Assembly (NCBI GenBank): GCA_963989385.1
Contig: OZ022501.1
Span: forward strand, 25,118,602 to 25,182,601
Direction: 5' to 3'
Length of the DNA: 64,000 bases
From: Ctena decussata
Lineage: Eukaryota; Mollusca; Bivalvia; Lucinida; Lucinidae
Part shown: in pieces, positions 42,501 through 57,500 of the stretch
How positions within the stretch are numbered: position 1 is the stretch's first letter
Layout of the letters: each line of letters opens with the position of its first letter
Translations under genes and position numbers: made by a program
The notes under the pieces: model-generated
The model's database searches: none
What the model was told of the DNA's origin: nothing
The model's input: the letters and a program-made list of their open reading frames with translations, nothing else

Positions 42501-45500
42501 ACAATGTGATTTAACACAAATTTTCACACGGCACCGCTTCCTATATGCTCAATTGGGAAAACACTGACGTCATGTTAGAATAAGAGTTCCACAGAGTAGT
42601 TCTTGGAAGCCACATCCTGAAAATCCTTTCTGTCTGCTATGCATGGGCTCAAAGTATTTCAGGGTGTGATCTTGTAAAACCTGTCTCAGAAAGAATAGCC
42701 GCTCAGTTGTTTTCATGACTGTCAAACGGTAATTCCATGTTTTCATCACAGACAGGCTTTCTGATGCTTACATTTCATAGACACAGAGGACAACTAAATA
42801 TCTGCCTTTACAGAAAGTCTCCTTCAAAATGTAAAGGCAGAGCTCTACATAAGAGGGAGTATTTGGTGGTAATTAGGGATAATTTTTGCTAATTCTGCAT
42901 AAAAACATATGTTGTGACCCCTCATCTGAACCGTCTCGACGAGACGGTTCAGATGAGGGGTCTCAACACATGGTTTCAACGAGAAATAAAAAAAATTATC
43001 CCTCAATTATCATCAGATACCCCTCTTATCTACGGTTCTGGTATCAGAATCCCAAAATGCGAAAGCATTAAAGGCTTTCAAAAAGATAGAACTTGGAACA
43101 ACTGCATACAGTAATTTGCATTCTTCTAACCTTGTTCAGAATACTAAGTATGCTAAATTGCTTTCATAACCTTTCCTAATATCTGAAAACAGACTGGCAT
43201 GACTATGACTTTTATCATGAATCTGTTTGCATTCAATACATTGGGTGATGCAAGGTCTTTTGGTTGAAAAACTAGTATTGACACCATGTTTATTATCTTT
43301 TTGTAGTCTTTATGCCACTCCAGTTTAATTAAAGCATCAAAAATGAAAACTGCAAACAGCATAGATCTAGATGAGGCGGCCTCATCTGCATCTACACTGT
43401 TTGCCCTCAAATCTTCAAATTCTGAATATGATATAACTTGGACGAAATACTTTTCCGCTTTTCTGGCACTTTGTCTTAAAATAAATATACTAACCTGGAA
43501 CACCATCATCATCATCATCAATATCATCTGTATTAGGTTTTCCAGAGTCCCCACCACCACCTGAAATAAAGTGTGGAAATGGTAACATCTTTATGGCAGA
43601 ACTACTTTTTCCAAAGCACACTGCCAATTTCGAGTGGATAAAATGAGACACTTCAGTAGTGCAAATGCTCCTAACATTTTTTTAGAATGTTAACAAGACC
43701 TTGAGAAATGGCTTCATTTAGATGATGTTTTGGACAACTGGCTCTAGATGTCAACTTTTATTTGTTGCAGCATTTTTGAACACTCAACAATTGCAAAATT
43801 TATAGTGATGCACACTCACATGACTGGCCAATAATATGCATGTGCTCATTACACTACATTTCATTTGTGACACTGTGGGAAGTTTCATCACAATACATGT
43901 AGATCTCTTAGTCTCTGAGAAATATAGCTAAACGCAGAGGGTAAACATTGTTGACGAGAACGCAGCTGCCAATTCTGTCCAGGATTTCTTCTTTTTCAGG
44001 TAAAAGTAACTCAGAAATGCCCATTCAGAATTGATTGATTGATTGTTTTGGGTTTAACGGCCCTTTGAGACAGTATTTCAGTCTATATCGGGCCGTCTCC
44101 CAGAGAGATGGAGAAAGAAGAGGAATGATAGACGAGAGAAAAAATGTCCAAACAACCCCCAACCGCACCTATTGCAAGTACAGTAGGCCCTTGCCCTACT
44201 ATAATCCAAATCAGTAGGACACCCCGGCACTGGAAGTTACACGCAGCACCATCGCACCAACCCCGCCCATTCAGAATGAATAGCCGCAAAAATTGTTTCG
44301 TTACTATCAAACGGTAATTCCAAGTTTTCATCATATCGGGCAGTTTTCAAGTACATGTATCTTTCTTGCTGTCCTTATTAATTGGGACTGGAGAGACTAA
44401 CATTACAGAATTCCCACCAGAACTTCTACTTGTTTATGTAACAGTAACTCAGAAATGCCCATTCAGAAAGAATTGACACAAAGATGGTTTCATTACTATC
44501 AAACGATAATTCCAAGGTTTCATCAAATTGGGCAGTTCTTGCTGTCATTGTTATTAAGACGCAAAAAATTATACATGAGAATTCTGGCTAGGACTCTACT
44601 TGTTCAGGTAACAGTAACTCAGAAATGCCCATTCAGAAAGAATAGCCGCAAAGATTGTTTCATTACTATCAAACGGTAATTCCAAGTTTTCATCATATCG
44701 GGCAGTTATCAAGTACATTACCTTTCTTGCTGTCATTATTAATTGGGAGAGAACAACATTACAGATTTTAGACCAGGCCTTCTACTTGTTTATGTAACAG
44801 TAACTCAGAAATGACCATTCAGAAAGAATAGCCGCAAAGATTGTTTAATTACTATCAAACGGTAATTCCAAGTTTTCATCATATCGGGCAGTTCTCAAGT
44901 ACATTACCTTTCTTGCTGTCATTATTAATTGGGAGAGAACATTACAGAATTTAGACCAGGCCTTCTACTTGTTTATGTAACAGTAACTCAGAAATGCCCA
45001 TTCAGAAAGAATAGCCGCAAAGATTGTTTCATTACTATCAAACGGTAATTCCAAGTTTTCATCATATCGGGCAGTTCTCAAGTACATTACCTTTTTTGCT
45101 GTCATTATTAATTGGGAGAGAACAACATTACAGAATTCAGACCAGGCCTTCTACTTGTTTATGTTACAGTAACTCAGAAATGCCCATTCAGAAAGAATAG
45201 CCGCAAAGATTGTTTCATTACTATCAAACGGTAATTCCAAGTTTTCATCACACTGGGCAGTTCTTGTTGCCATTGTTATTAAGACGGAGAAAGCTACATA
45301 GGAGAATTCTGGATAGGCCTCCTATGTTCAGGTAAAAGTAATTCAGAAATGTCCATTTATAAAGAATAGCCGCAAAGATTGTTTCATTACTATCAAACGG
45401 TAATTCCAAGTTTTCATCATATCGGGCAGTTCTCAAGTACATTACCTTTCTTGCTGTCATTATTAATTGGGAGAGAACAACATTACAGAATTTAGACCAG

Positions 45501-48500
45501 GCCTTCTACTTGTTTATGTAACAGTAACTCAGAAATGCCCATTCAGAAAGAATAGCCGCAAAGATTGTTTCATTACTATCAAACGGTAATTCCAAGTTTT
45601 CATCATATCGGGCAGTTCTCAAGTACATTACCTTTCTTGCTGTCATTATTAATTGGGAGAGAACATTACAGATTTTAGACCAGGCCTTCTACTTGTTTAT
45701 GTAACAGTAACTCAGAAATGCCCATTCAGAAAGAATAGCCGCAAAGATTGTTTCATTACTATCAAACGGTAATTCCAAGTTTTCATCATATTGGGCAGTT
45801 CTCAAGTACATTACCTTTTTTGCTGTCATTATTAATTGGGAGAGAACAACATTACAGAATTCAGACCAGGCCTTCTACTTGTTTATGTTACAGTAACTCA
45901 GAAATGCCCATTCAGAAAGAATAGCCGCAAAGATTGTTTCATTACTATCAAATGGTAATTCCAAGTTTTCATCACACTGGGCAGTTCTTGTTGCCATTGT
46001 TATTAAGACGGAGAAAGCTACATATGAGAATTCTGGATAGGCCTCCTATGTTCAGGTAAAAGTAATTCAGAAATGCCCATTTATAAAGAATAGCCGCAAA
46101 GATTGTTTCATTACTATCAAACGGTAATTCCAAGTTTTCATCATATCGGGCAGTTCTCAAGTACATGTACCTTTCTTGCTGTTGTTATTAATTGGGAGAG
46201 AACATTACAGAATTTAGACCAGGACTTCTACATGTTTATGTAATAGTAACTCAGAAATGCCCATTCAGAAAGAATAGCCGCAAAGATTGTTTCATTACTA
46301 TCAAACGGTAATTCCAAGTTTTCATCATACTGGGCAGTTCTTGGCTCTTGCTGTCATTGTTACTGTTAGGGCTGAGTATGGCCTGCCAAAACGTATAGCA
46401 ATATATTGCAATACAGCAATTCTGTATTGTGATATGTATTGCATACATATTGGGTACGAAACAGAGCCACTGAAAAATGGTTTCTTAGTAGATATATTAA
46501 CTCCAAATGGTCCCAAACCAAACTTTTGGCACTGGTGTTTTGCATCCCAAACAAATCGGTGATGTCAGCCATCTTGCAACGCACATGTATTCAATCGGAC
46601 TGGCTTCAGATAATTACCTGTCCAAATTTATGTTGGTAACCTTTGAAAGAACACAGTCTGTAAGTCTGCTTTCGATTAGTGTGTGTTTAAGGTAGACGAT
46701 TACAGGAGAACTCTGTATTGCTTTTGTCCAAACAAAAGAGTTATTGTTCGCTCAACTTGGGGTAGCTTACCACTAATTATTCAAGAACCACCTCTTTAGG
46801 GGAGAAGCTTCAGTCAAGAAGAGAATGGTAAGAATGGCCACCATTAGTCAGGTAACTAATGTAAACAATCATTAAATAAAATAACAGACCTAGATGAAAA
46901 ATATTAGATGGTAACATTGATTTTTTGCTGTAGACCACTGAAGTATCAGTTTTATAACTTTACCAGTACTAAACTGATGCGCCAAATTTACTGCATGCGC
47001 TGGGGTTACTTGTTCTAGTTGACATGGCGGCCTCCAGAGCAGGGAACATGCCCTTTTTTCTTCTTTAAACCATCGGCTAGAGTCGTTCTTCAAAATGCGG
47101 TATTAATTTCAGGTTTTCTAGAGACTAGCTTAAACGTTATTTCTGTTGCCTATGTGAAATAATTGGTGGTAGGCTACCTATACAATAACACTAATTACCG
47201 TAAAGATCCTAAGTTTTTGAGCAAATAGGTTTGTACAAATAGTGGAAACTGAGATCAGACTGCTCCTTAGGAACGTTTCTGATTTGCCATTCCGTCTGCA
47301 CATTTTTGGTGGCATTACTTTATGGTAGAACCAAAATAACAGGGGAATAAATAGTAAGGCAAGGGCCTACTTTGGTTGCAGCAGGTGCGGAATGGGGGTT
47401 GTCTGTTTATTTGGGTTTCTCTGTTTTTGGGGTATTTTTAACTTTAACGAAAACGAAACGGTGAAAATTTTGTATTTTTGTCTTGTTCTGTAGCATACAA
47501 TGTAAGGTTTTCTGAAATGATATGCATGGGCATGCCCCAGCGATAAAATGTATTTTTCATGACTTTTTTCATGAAATTTAATTTTCATGCATTTTTAAAC
47601 AAATGTAAAAATATACTTAGTATCAAGATAAGTGCATTCTTTTTTTACCAGTTTGTTTTAAACATCCTATAGTATAGATTATATGAATCACAGAAATGAA
47701 CGTGAATTCATATGCTAGAAATTTGAATTTAAATAGAGACTGTGTAAACAAAGTGTGTAGAAATACAAAATTTTGATTTTTTTAAAAACGAAACGGTAAA
47801 AATATTTTTTTCTTATCCAAATGTTTTATAGCCTTGTGGGTTATTAGGCTGGTAAAGTGGTTTGAATGCCCCACCAATATTCTTATTTAGTATTCAACTA
47901 CCTTAATTAGTGTTTATAACACCCTACATTGAAACTATGATATACTGTGCAAGTTGGGTGTACCAATATACCTGACTGTGAAAAGTATCTTGCTGTATAC
48001 CAATATACTAAGTTAATAAGTGGGAGAAAATTACAACCAAAATTCTAGCTAGGACTCCTACTTGTCCACTTAAAAGTAACTCTGAAATGCCCATTCAGAA
48101 AGAATAGCCGCAAAGATGGTTTCATTACTATCAAACGGTAATTCCAAGGTTTCATCATATTGGGCAGTTCTTGCTGTAATTAAGTGGGAGAAAATTACAT
48201 ACGAGAATTCTGGCTACGTCTCCTACTTGTTCAGGTAAAAAAAATCAGAAATGCCCATTCAGAAAGAATAGCCACAAAGATGTTTCATTACTTTCAAACG
48301 GTAATTCCAAGTTTTCATCAATTTGGGCAGTTCTTGCTGTAATTAAGTGGGAGAAAATTACATATGAGAACTCTGGCTGGGCCTCCTACTTGTTCAGGTA
48401 AAAGTAATTCAGAAATGCCCATTCAGACAGAATAGCCGCAAAGATTGTTTCACTACTATCAAACGGTAATTCCAAGGTTTCATCATATTGGGCAGTTCTC

Positions 48501-51500
48501 AATTGCTGTTGTCCATGTTCCACATACTACAAAAGCTATGACTTTGAGCACGAGTTAAAAAAGAACAGCCTTTTTCTGCCAGGAATGATGATTGGTGGTA
48601 TACTAATTTGATATAGATGACATGCTTGATTTACATGCAATGATCGGAACAACTGTAGAAAGGTGGATGAACAAATTGACAAAATGACAAATGAGTTTTA
48701 AATGACAAACCAGTCATCTATAATGCTGCTTGCTTAAGCAGGTGCAACAAAACTGACAAGGGAAGAAATTCAATAAAGTGGTATACTTACGTAAGTACTC
48801 ACCTCCAGCAACTGTGGACGCAAGTTTTTTAAGACTACTTAAACTCTCGGCACCTAGCTGGTTCAATATACCAGGTAACATCTCTGTCAATTCTGAAGAC
48901 CAAAAAACAAGCAATATTTCTATAATTATTCTGTACACATGAATGGGTACATTTACAGGAGAAGCAACTCTACCATTTTTGTTTTTGCAGCCCTTCTCAA
49001 TGACCTCAATGAGGGGAAAGGGGAGGTGTTAACTCTTAAAGGAGAGAGTTTTCTTCCCTAGGAGTAAATTCTTTCCTTTATAAGAGAGCAAATCTTTTCT
49101 TTTCCCAGTTAAATAAATACTTTTCTATAAAAGTTGATCTATTTTTTTAGAAGGGTTTCATTGCCTATGGAAGCAAACAGGAAGTCGCAAACCTTGCCTC
49201 CCTTTTTAAACATGGCAGAAAAACAAATTTAAGAGCAGTTTAGTGTACTCATTACACCTACAACTTCATGGTTTGGCAGCCATTTGCAAACAACAGACAA
49301 CTAACAGAAACATTGACTTCCCTGCTGGTGACTTCTTTCCCAAATGGGGGCTCCCTTTAAAGGAATTAAATGCTCTTAAGGAAATTCTTTCTTTTAATGG
49401 TTGGTTGGTTGTTTTCTGTTTAACGACTCTTTGAGACAGTATTTCAGTCTATATCGAACTGTCTCCCAGAGAGAGGGAGAAAGAACAAGACCTGTCACAG
49501 GGCCAGGATAGCTTGCCTGACAGCGCCTTGCCCATCACATAAAAAACTTTAACGTAAAACTTTAACATTTTGCTAACTCTGACACCGCCGCCAACGCTGA
49601 CGCCGGGGGTAGGGCAATAGCTCTTCCTGAACTTTGTTCAGGCGAGCTAAAAATGACAGAACTGAGAAAAAATATCCAAACAATCCCAACCCGCACAGCA
49701 CAGTAGGTCCTTGCCCTACTATAATCCAAGTTAGTAGGACGCCCTGGCACTGAAAGCCACCCAGCACCATTGCCCGACCTAAACCAGCCCTTTCTTTTCT
49801 TTAAAGGTAGCGCCCCTGTGATAAAGCAGACAAGTAAACCCAAACAGTTCACAACTTTTGAGGTGTTTTTTATATAACTTGAATGGACAGAAATAGCTGA
49901 GAAAACAGTGTAAATCCAGATCAGCTGGATTCACATAACGGAACTTAGGTGTCCATACTATTCATCAACTTGTAAATACCAGATATTTGTCAACACATCC
50001 TCAGCTAATCCCCATATCTACAGCTTTATGGAGCAAATGGTAGTGAATCTTACTCAAGAACCATGGGGTCCCGGGTTTGATACACAGTCAGGCCACTTTT
50101 GTTTCCCATCTGCTGATCCAAGAAGGGCAGCTGTCGGTCACTTGCGAAAGTATGGGCACTTAGTACTGGTAAACTGCTTAGAAGGTCTAAGCCTGCCCAG
50201 GAATAGTGTGGCTAGGTTAACTGACAGTCCGGACATGACCATAGCTGTTTACCATAGACGTAAAGCAACAACACAACAAAAATAATCAAGCTTCATGGCC
50301 CTACAATGTTGCCTCAACTTCTGTGTCAGTTGAAATTTAAAGTGACTAAAATACATTGTTTTTGTTTCGTTTGCAGTATATATAAAACGCTCCATCGCTA
50401 ACTTACGTTTAGTGTCTGCATGGCCGTTGATGGCGAATGTGTTTGCAGCTAATGACGCTTGTACTTTTGGGTTATTAAAGTGTAGAACCTGACCGTCATC
50501 TTTGATCATGTTCACCTACAATATTATCACAAGTTAAGACATATGAATATTCACAGGGGCAACAACTTCAACAGAACAGTATTTTAATCCTTTCATCAAT
50601 GGGACTTCTCTTACAGGAAAGAATTTGCCCTCTCAGAGGGCAAATTCTTTCCTTTAAGAGTTGCCTCCAGTAAGAAGGGAGACATACACAACCAGATTAG
50701 TCATCTTCCTTTGAGGTGTAAATGAGCAGTAGCATAAAATTCAAAGTCCATGTTTAAAGCAGAACAAGAATAAGCTTTTACAAAAGCTGGTCTGTGCCGG
50801 CACCATCACATAACTGACCTTTTGCAACCTGTCAGTCAAAGTATGCATTGACCAGTCAAATAAGGTGAAAGCCTCAGACAAACAAATGCTTGTGTATTTT
50901 TGTGACAATGCTTGTGTATTTTTGTGACAATAAGTTCTTTTGTAAAACATACTCAGACGAATCTGAAAAGCGGAGTGATGGGCATATTAGCGTTATGTCA
51001 ATAATACGGATGTTTTGTTCAGAAATGTGCTCATGAACATTTTGTCCCTGGAACCTGCCGAAGAAAACAACATGGGTATAAAAGCATCGCAAACGACTGT
51101 GTGATACCCCACCACTGAAAACCAATTTCACTCGTCCATTTTTTTGCTGATTTATTTATTTTACACATGTATGGGGCAGGGGCAGATAGCCCCAACGGGG
51201 CAAAATTTTGATAATCTCAAGAGGCTTTCATTACTTCTATCAATAGTTGCAAGTTTCAAAAAAATCTATTTAAATCATAATTTTATATAAATTTATACAT
51301 TATTTTGTGCATCTGCATAGCCCGGGGGGCAGGAAAAGATAACCCACATGGGGTTAATTTTGAGCATCACAGAAGGCTTTTATTACTCTGATCATTTGCT
51401 GTAAATTTCAGAAAAAAATACTTCAAACCCTGCTTTTATAAAGATTTTACCAACATTTTATACTATCTACAGCCCCGGGGTAGGGGCAGATAACCCCTGA

Positions 51501-54500
51501 GAACAAAGTTTCTATGGAAACACATAGCTGTTGTTGCTTTGATCATTTTTGTGAAGTTTCACCATGATATTCCAAATAGTGAAGGAACTACAGGCCAAAA
51601 ACCATTTTTTGTACATTGACATGTGCCATAACTCTGTCAGAAATTATCAAAATTTGCCCATTATCAATCCCAAGCGAGACATTCTTGATACAAAGGCATA
51701 TGCAAAATTTAAATTAAATCCGTTTATAAATACTGAAGTTATCGAACGGAAAGGAAGTGCAGACAGACGGACGGACAGCCAACGTGAAAACATAATACCT
51801 CACCACTAAAGTGTGGCGGGGTATGATAAGAAAAAGAAGAGTGAACAGTTTTAGGATCTTTGAGATGCAGCAAAATCACATAAAAGGTAAATCTCTACTA
51901 AATACACTTAATTTAGGTCGACCATACGAGTCACTAGTTATAACTTGTGCATCACTTGTCATCTAATACATAACAACACAGATCATACACATTGGATATG
52001 ACATCGTTCCCATGATACATGCTGCATGGTGTTTTAAATAAAAATTACCTCCAGGATGAATGCAAAGATTACATTCTATGCTGAGTGATGCAAGCATATG
52101 AGCCGCAACATGAGAAAACAACAAAGTGGTTGTGCGCCCAGCGCAGACTCAGATCAGCCTGGGCATCTGCCCAGTCTGATCAGAGTCTTTGCTGTCCGCA
52201 TGGAGATAGCTTAGACCCTTAGCTACCCTTTAAGCGTTTAGCGAAAAGTCTGAGCGGATTAGGCAGATGTCCAGGCTGATCTGAGTCGGCGCTGGGCGCA
52301 CAACCACTTTGTTGGTTTTCTAGCGTCACGGCTCATATCCATTCAGAAAATAAAGCTGCAAAGATTGTTTCATCTCAGTTCAAACGGTAATTCCATGTTT
52401 TCATCATTATGGATATGACATGTGTAGATCGGCAGTTACCCATTAACTGGACCAAAGACAATACAATTATCTCTGGGTCACCAAGGACATAAAAGGTAAA
52501 GGTAAAGGTTTCCCATAGCCTAATAGCCGTAGGGGCAGTGGGGGTTAGAGACCCACTGTATCTTGGGCACAGCTGATGAAAGGTGGAGCCCATCTCTCTC
52601 TTTTCGCTGCCTTATCCTTCCCTAATTCGAAAAAGGTACCCACTTACTGCTGGGTGGACAGAGAGAGTTTTCAAGTCGTCGGATGGCGATGGTGAGCCTC
52701 GAACTCACGACCTTCCGGCGACTTTCAACACAACAAGAGGTCCATGATGGACCTAAATCGCTCACCTGAGTTATGATGTAATAACATGGAAGATCATCTA
52801 TTTGATCATGGTTCAATTAGAGCAGTTTTGCACTTTCTAATCTATATTCTGACAAAGTTTCATTTAGATTGGATCAAAACTGTGCCCTCTGTAGTGTACA
52901 CAATGTTTTTCTAAAATCTGACATGGCAAACTATTTTTGATCGGACATTATTCAGTTCCAAACTTGGCCTACATTTCATGAAGATATACATTCTGGCAAA
53001 GTTTCATGAAGATCCAAGGCAAAATAAAGCCATTATTGTGTACACAAGGTTTTTCTATGATCTGACCTGGTGACCTATCGGTAGTTTTTGACCTGACAAA
53101 ACCCAGTCCAAACTTGGCCTAGATTTCATTAAGATAATCATTCTGACAAAGTTAGGAGCGGCTGTAGCGTAGTGGATAACACTCCTGACTACCAATCCAG
53201 GGGTCGCAGGTTCGATCCCCCGCTTCTCCGGTCTTTCGGATGAGACTTTAAACCGAGGTCCCGTCTCCATATGACCTCGTTGTTGGTGGGACGTTAAACC
53301 CGAGTTCACTCACTCACTCACTCACTCTGGCAAAGTTTCATGAATATTGAACCAAAACTGTGCCCTCTAGAGTATACACAATGTTTTTCTAAGGTTTGAC
53401 CTAGTGTTTGATCCAACATGACCCTGTTGCACCCTTGGTCTAAATTTGTTGTCCAAACTTGGCCTAGATTTCATTAAGATAATCAATATTGAACCAAAAC
53501 TGTGCCCTCTAGAGTATACACAATGTTTTTCTAAGGTTTGACCTAGTGACCTAGTTTTTGATCCAACATGACCCTGTTGCACCCTGAGTCTAAATTTGTT
53601 GGAGATAAACATTTTGACAAAGTTTCATGAAGATTGGAACAAAACTGTGCCCTCTAGAGCATTCACATGTTTTTTCTAAGTTCTGACCTAGTGACCTAGT
53701 TTTTGACCTGACATGGTCCAGTTCCGAATTTGGTCTAGATTTCATAATGATAAGCATTCTGACAAAGTTTCATGAAGATTGGATAATAACTGTGCCCTCT
53801 AGAGTGTACACAAGGTTTTTCTAAGTTCTGACCTAGTGACCTAGTTTTTGACCCCACATGACTCAGTTTTAATCTTGGCCTAGATTGTATAAGGATAAAT
53901 ATTCAGACAAAGTTTCATGAAGATTGGATCATAACTGTGCCCTCTAGAGTGTACACAAGGTTTTCCTAAGAATGGACCTAGTGACCTAGTTTTTGACCTC
54001 AAATGACCCAGTTTCAAACTTGGTCTAGAGTTCATTAAGATAAACATTCTGACAAAGTTTCATGATGATTGGGTCAAAACTGTGCCCTCTGTGTCATTCT
54101 AAGATTTATTTCTATTTTTAGCTCTGGCTGCCATTTTGTTCAACGGAGTGGAACCGTTTTAGCAATTTTGGTTCAGGGCCATGAGTCAAACATTTCTGTG
54201 AAATTATTTTGAAATCAAGCAATTGGCTTCAGAGGAGATGTCGTTTAAAGTTTTTTCTATTTTTAGCTCTGGTGGCCATTTTGTTCAGTGGAGCGGAACC
54301 ATTTTAGCAATTTTGGTTCAGGGCTATAACAGAAACATTTGTGTGAAATTATTTTGAAATTGGCTTACTGGTCTAGGAGGAGATGTCGTTTGAAGAAATT
54401 GTTGACGGACGGCCGGACGCCTGACAAATATCGATCACAATAGCTCACCTTGAGCACTTTGTGCTCAGGTGAGCTAACAACCGAGCCACTCTAACCCTTC

Positions 54501-57500
54501 GACCACCCCACCTCTCTAAGGACATACTGTATTTCTTTGCTTATTTAAGAGTTTTCCCTTACAAAACAGCCCAAAAATTCTAGATCCATCTTATAATAGC
54601 GATCTAGATTGTTGGGATTGTTTTGGAAGAGTCAACCCCATCTTTACTTTAGCTATAGCTGAATTTAACAGAGCAAATCTACATAGTTGGGGTACTTTTG
54701 AAAGGGAAACACCATTTAAAAACCTTCTTCTACAGACCCAAAGACCTTGTGGCTTGGTATGGAGCACTGGAGACTCGGGCTCATCATAGTTTGTACAAAT
54801 CATGACCATACATTGACGGTAATGACCTAGACCAAATTAATGGCAAGGTCAACTTTGAAAGGTCTTTGTCTTATTAGCAACCCCAGCTGATTTTTTTATT
54901 ACAAGATATGGCTTTGAATCAAAGTTTATCTGATGCAGTTCTTCAAAAGCTGCACAAAACAGTTTAAATTTTGAAGATACCTTTACTAGAACCAAAGTTG
55001 CAGCAGTTTGAAGTTCCAGAAAATCGGCCGTCTTCTGGAATTTTCAGCTATGTTGGATGCTGAGATGTAGCTCGCGACGACGGACCCGGCGCGTTACAGA
55101 ATTATAAACAAAATGCTGTAACTTTTTTATTTTTCAAGATATCTTTACAAAATTTGGCATTCTTATGTAATTTTTCCTGCTCTTTTCATTTCTGACATTT
55201 ATTTTGCTGTAGCTAGCAAAATAAACAAATTACTGAATAATTCTTGTAAACAATTTTGATAATTTTTTGGGGGGTATTTTATCGATATGAATCTTGTTTG
55301 AAAACTACACCTACAGATAACAGCATTGTTGATGTAAAATATTAGATGAATTATTTACAATATTCACAGTGTTTTACAGTGTTTGTTTTTGTTTTTCACC
55401 TCTTGGTAATTGTTCCCTATGTCTACATAAAAGCACATGCACTGAAAGTCATTGATGCTCGTTAAAATTGGCTTGCGAGATGATAACAAGCACCAACACC
55501 TTGTGATTTTATAGAAAGGTAAAGAAAATTATCATATACCCAGGTGTCTCTGTATATACAAATTAAAATTCAATCCTACCTAAAAACCTTAGAATAACTG
55601 CTAAGACAATGATAACAAAAGCTCATGGCCCGCACCTGGTTAGTGCCATAACTTGGCCTGCAGTACCTTTCTGATTGATTTGATGCTTAACATCCTCGGT
55701 AAACAGCTATGGTCATGTCGGTCCTAAGGGGTTAACCAGTACTAAGTGCTCATACTTTCGCCAGTAACTGACAACTGCCCTTCTTGAATCAGCTGAAGGA
55801 GAAACGAAAGTATGTGGCCAGACCGGGTTTCGAACCCAGGACCTCTGACTTATGAGTCATGTGCCCTACTGATTGTGCTATGTGGCCCGCCAAAGGATGG
55901 TTCCGCTGGGGCTCAAACCCAGGACCTTCTGAGCTCCAGATTAGGATGATCTTTATAATTTAGGTCAAAGATGATTTTTCAGTTCTCCATAAAACAACTT
56001 AAGTTATTTTGCAAGCGTTTTCAAAGTTGAAAATACTGACGATATTCCTGTCTTTGAAGAAAGAGGATTTACCCAAGTTGTGGAGACTGTCACTATCTCT
56101 GAAGAACTGGTCGCAAAAGCCATAGAAAGACTGAACCCTACCAAGTCCCAAGGGCCGGACAATATCCATCCTCGTTTTTTACAGCAGACGAAAGATTTGA
56201 TCAAAATACCTTTAGCAAAAATTTTCCAAAAATCATTAGATGAAAGTAAAATCCCTGAAATATGGAAAAGTGCCAATGTAACGGCTATTTTCAAAAAAGG
56301 TGAAAGAAAAGACCCAGCCAATTATAGACCAATCAGTTTAACTTCTGTACCGGGAAAACTGATGGAAAGACTCATTCGAAATGCATTGGTCGAGCACTTG
56401 ACAAGCAACAATTTGTTTGCCACAGAACAGCATGGATTTATTACCGGTAAATCATGTATTACACAACTATTGGAATATATGGAAGACATAACTCAAGCTA
56501 TCGATAACGGTGACGACGTTGATGTAATATATTTAGATTTTCGAAAGGCTTTTGACCGTGTACCACATACTCGTTTACTGCATAAACTACATAGATACGG
56601 AGTCAGGGGCAGTCTTTACAACTGGATTAAGGAGTTCCTTAATAAAAGAGTGCAGAGGGTTGTTGTCAGCGGAGTGGAATCTGGGTGGCAAAAAGTTACT
56701 AGCGGAATACCCCAAGGAAGTGTTTTGGGGCCGGTGTTATTCCTAATATTCATTAACGACCTGCCTGATGTTCTGGAGGTTTGTGTTAAGCTGTTTGCAG
56801 ACGACACAAAACTATATAAACAGATAACCTGCCAACAAGATATCCAACAAGTACAGCATAGTGTAACATCAGCAATGACATGGGCTAAAGATTGGGATAT
56901 GGAATTTAACAATGCTAAGTGTCATCACCTACATATCGGGAAACATGACCTTGGACATAGATATACTATTGAAACCCCAGAAGGAGAATGTGAAATTACA
57001 AAAGTAGACAGTGAAAAAGATTTAGGTGTCACTATAGATAAAAATCTGACATTTAGAGAGCACATCTCAATTAAAATAAATACTGCTAATAGAAACCTTG
57101 GGATTATATTCAGAACCTTTACCTATTTGGACCCTGATATGTTTTTGAATCTGTATAAAAGCTTAGTAAGGCCACACCTGGAATATGCAACTGTAATTTG
57201 GTCACCCCTGTACAAAAAGGACAGAATTATTATAGAAAATGTTCAACGAAGGGCAACTAAACTTGTTAGATCCTGTAAAAACCTGTCGTACCCTGAAAGA
57301 TTAAAGAAACTTGGTTTACCATCTTTGGAATATAGAAGGGAAAGATCAGATTTGATACAAGTCTACAAGATTCTGCGTGGAATAGATAAAGTAGAACAGG
57401 ACAAACTATTCACAATGGCAACATATACTATGACTAGAGGACATTCACAGAAATTATACAAAGAAAGACCTCGTTTAAATATACGGGCAAACAGCTTTAC

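Noticed and set aside
43153..43560. 135-codon poly-Met minus frame
   Set aside because: Wrong frame of BTF3 exon 5: the GAT-rich Asp stretch reads as ATG in this phase.
45248..46166. pair of nearly identical small proteins
   Set aside because: They are the same satellite unit one higher-order period (724 bp) apart, not paralogous genes.
48782..48802. alternative BTF3 exon 4 donor (GTAAGT, 12 bases downstream)
   Set aside because: It would insert residues absent from the family; the upstream GTGAGT keeps phase with the Asp-rich exon.
53154..53228. tRNA gene
   Set aside because: Good tRNA-like head, but continuous with a SINE body and (TCAC)n tail inserted in a repeat.
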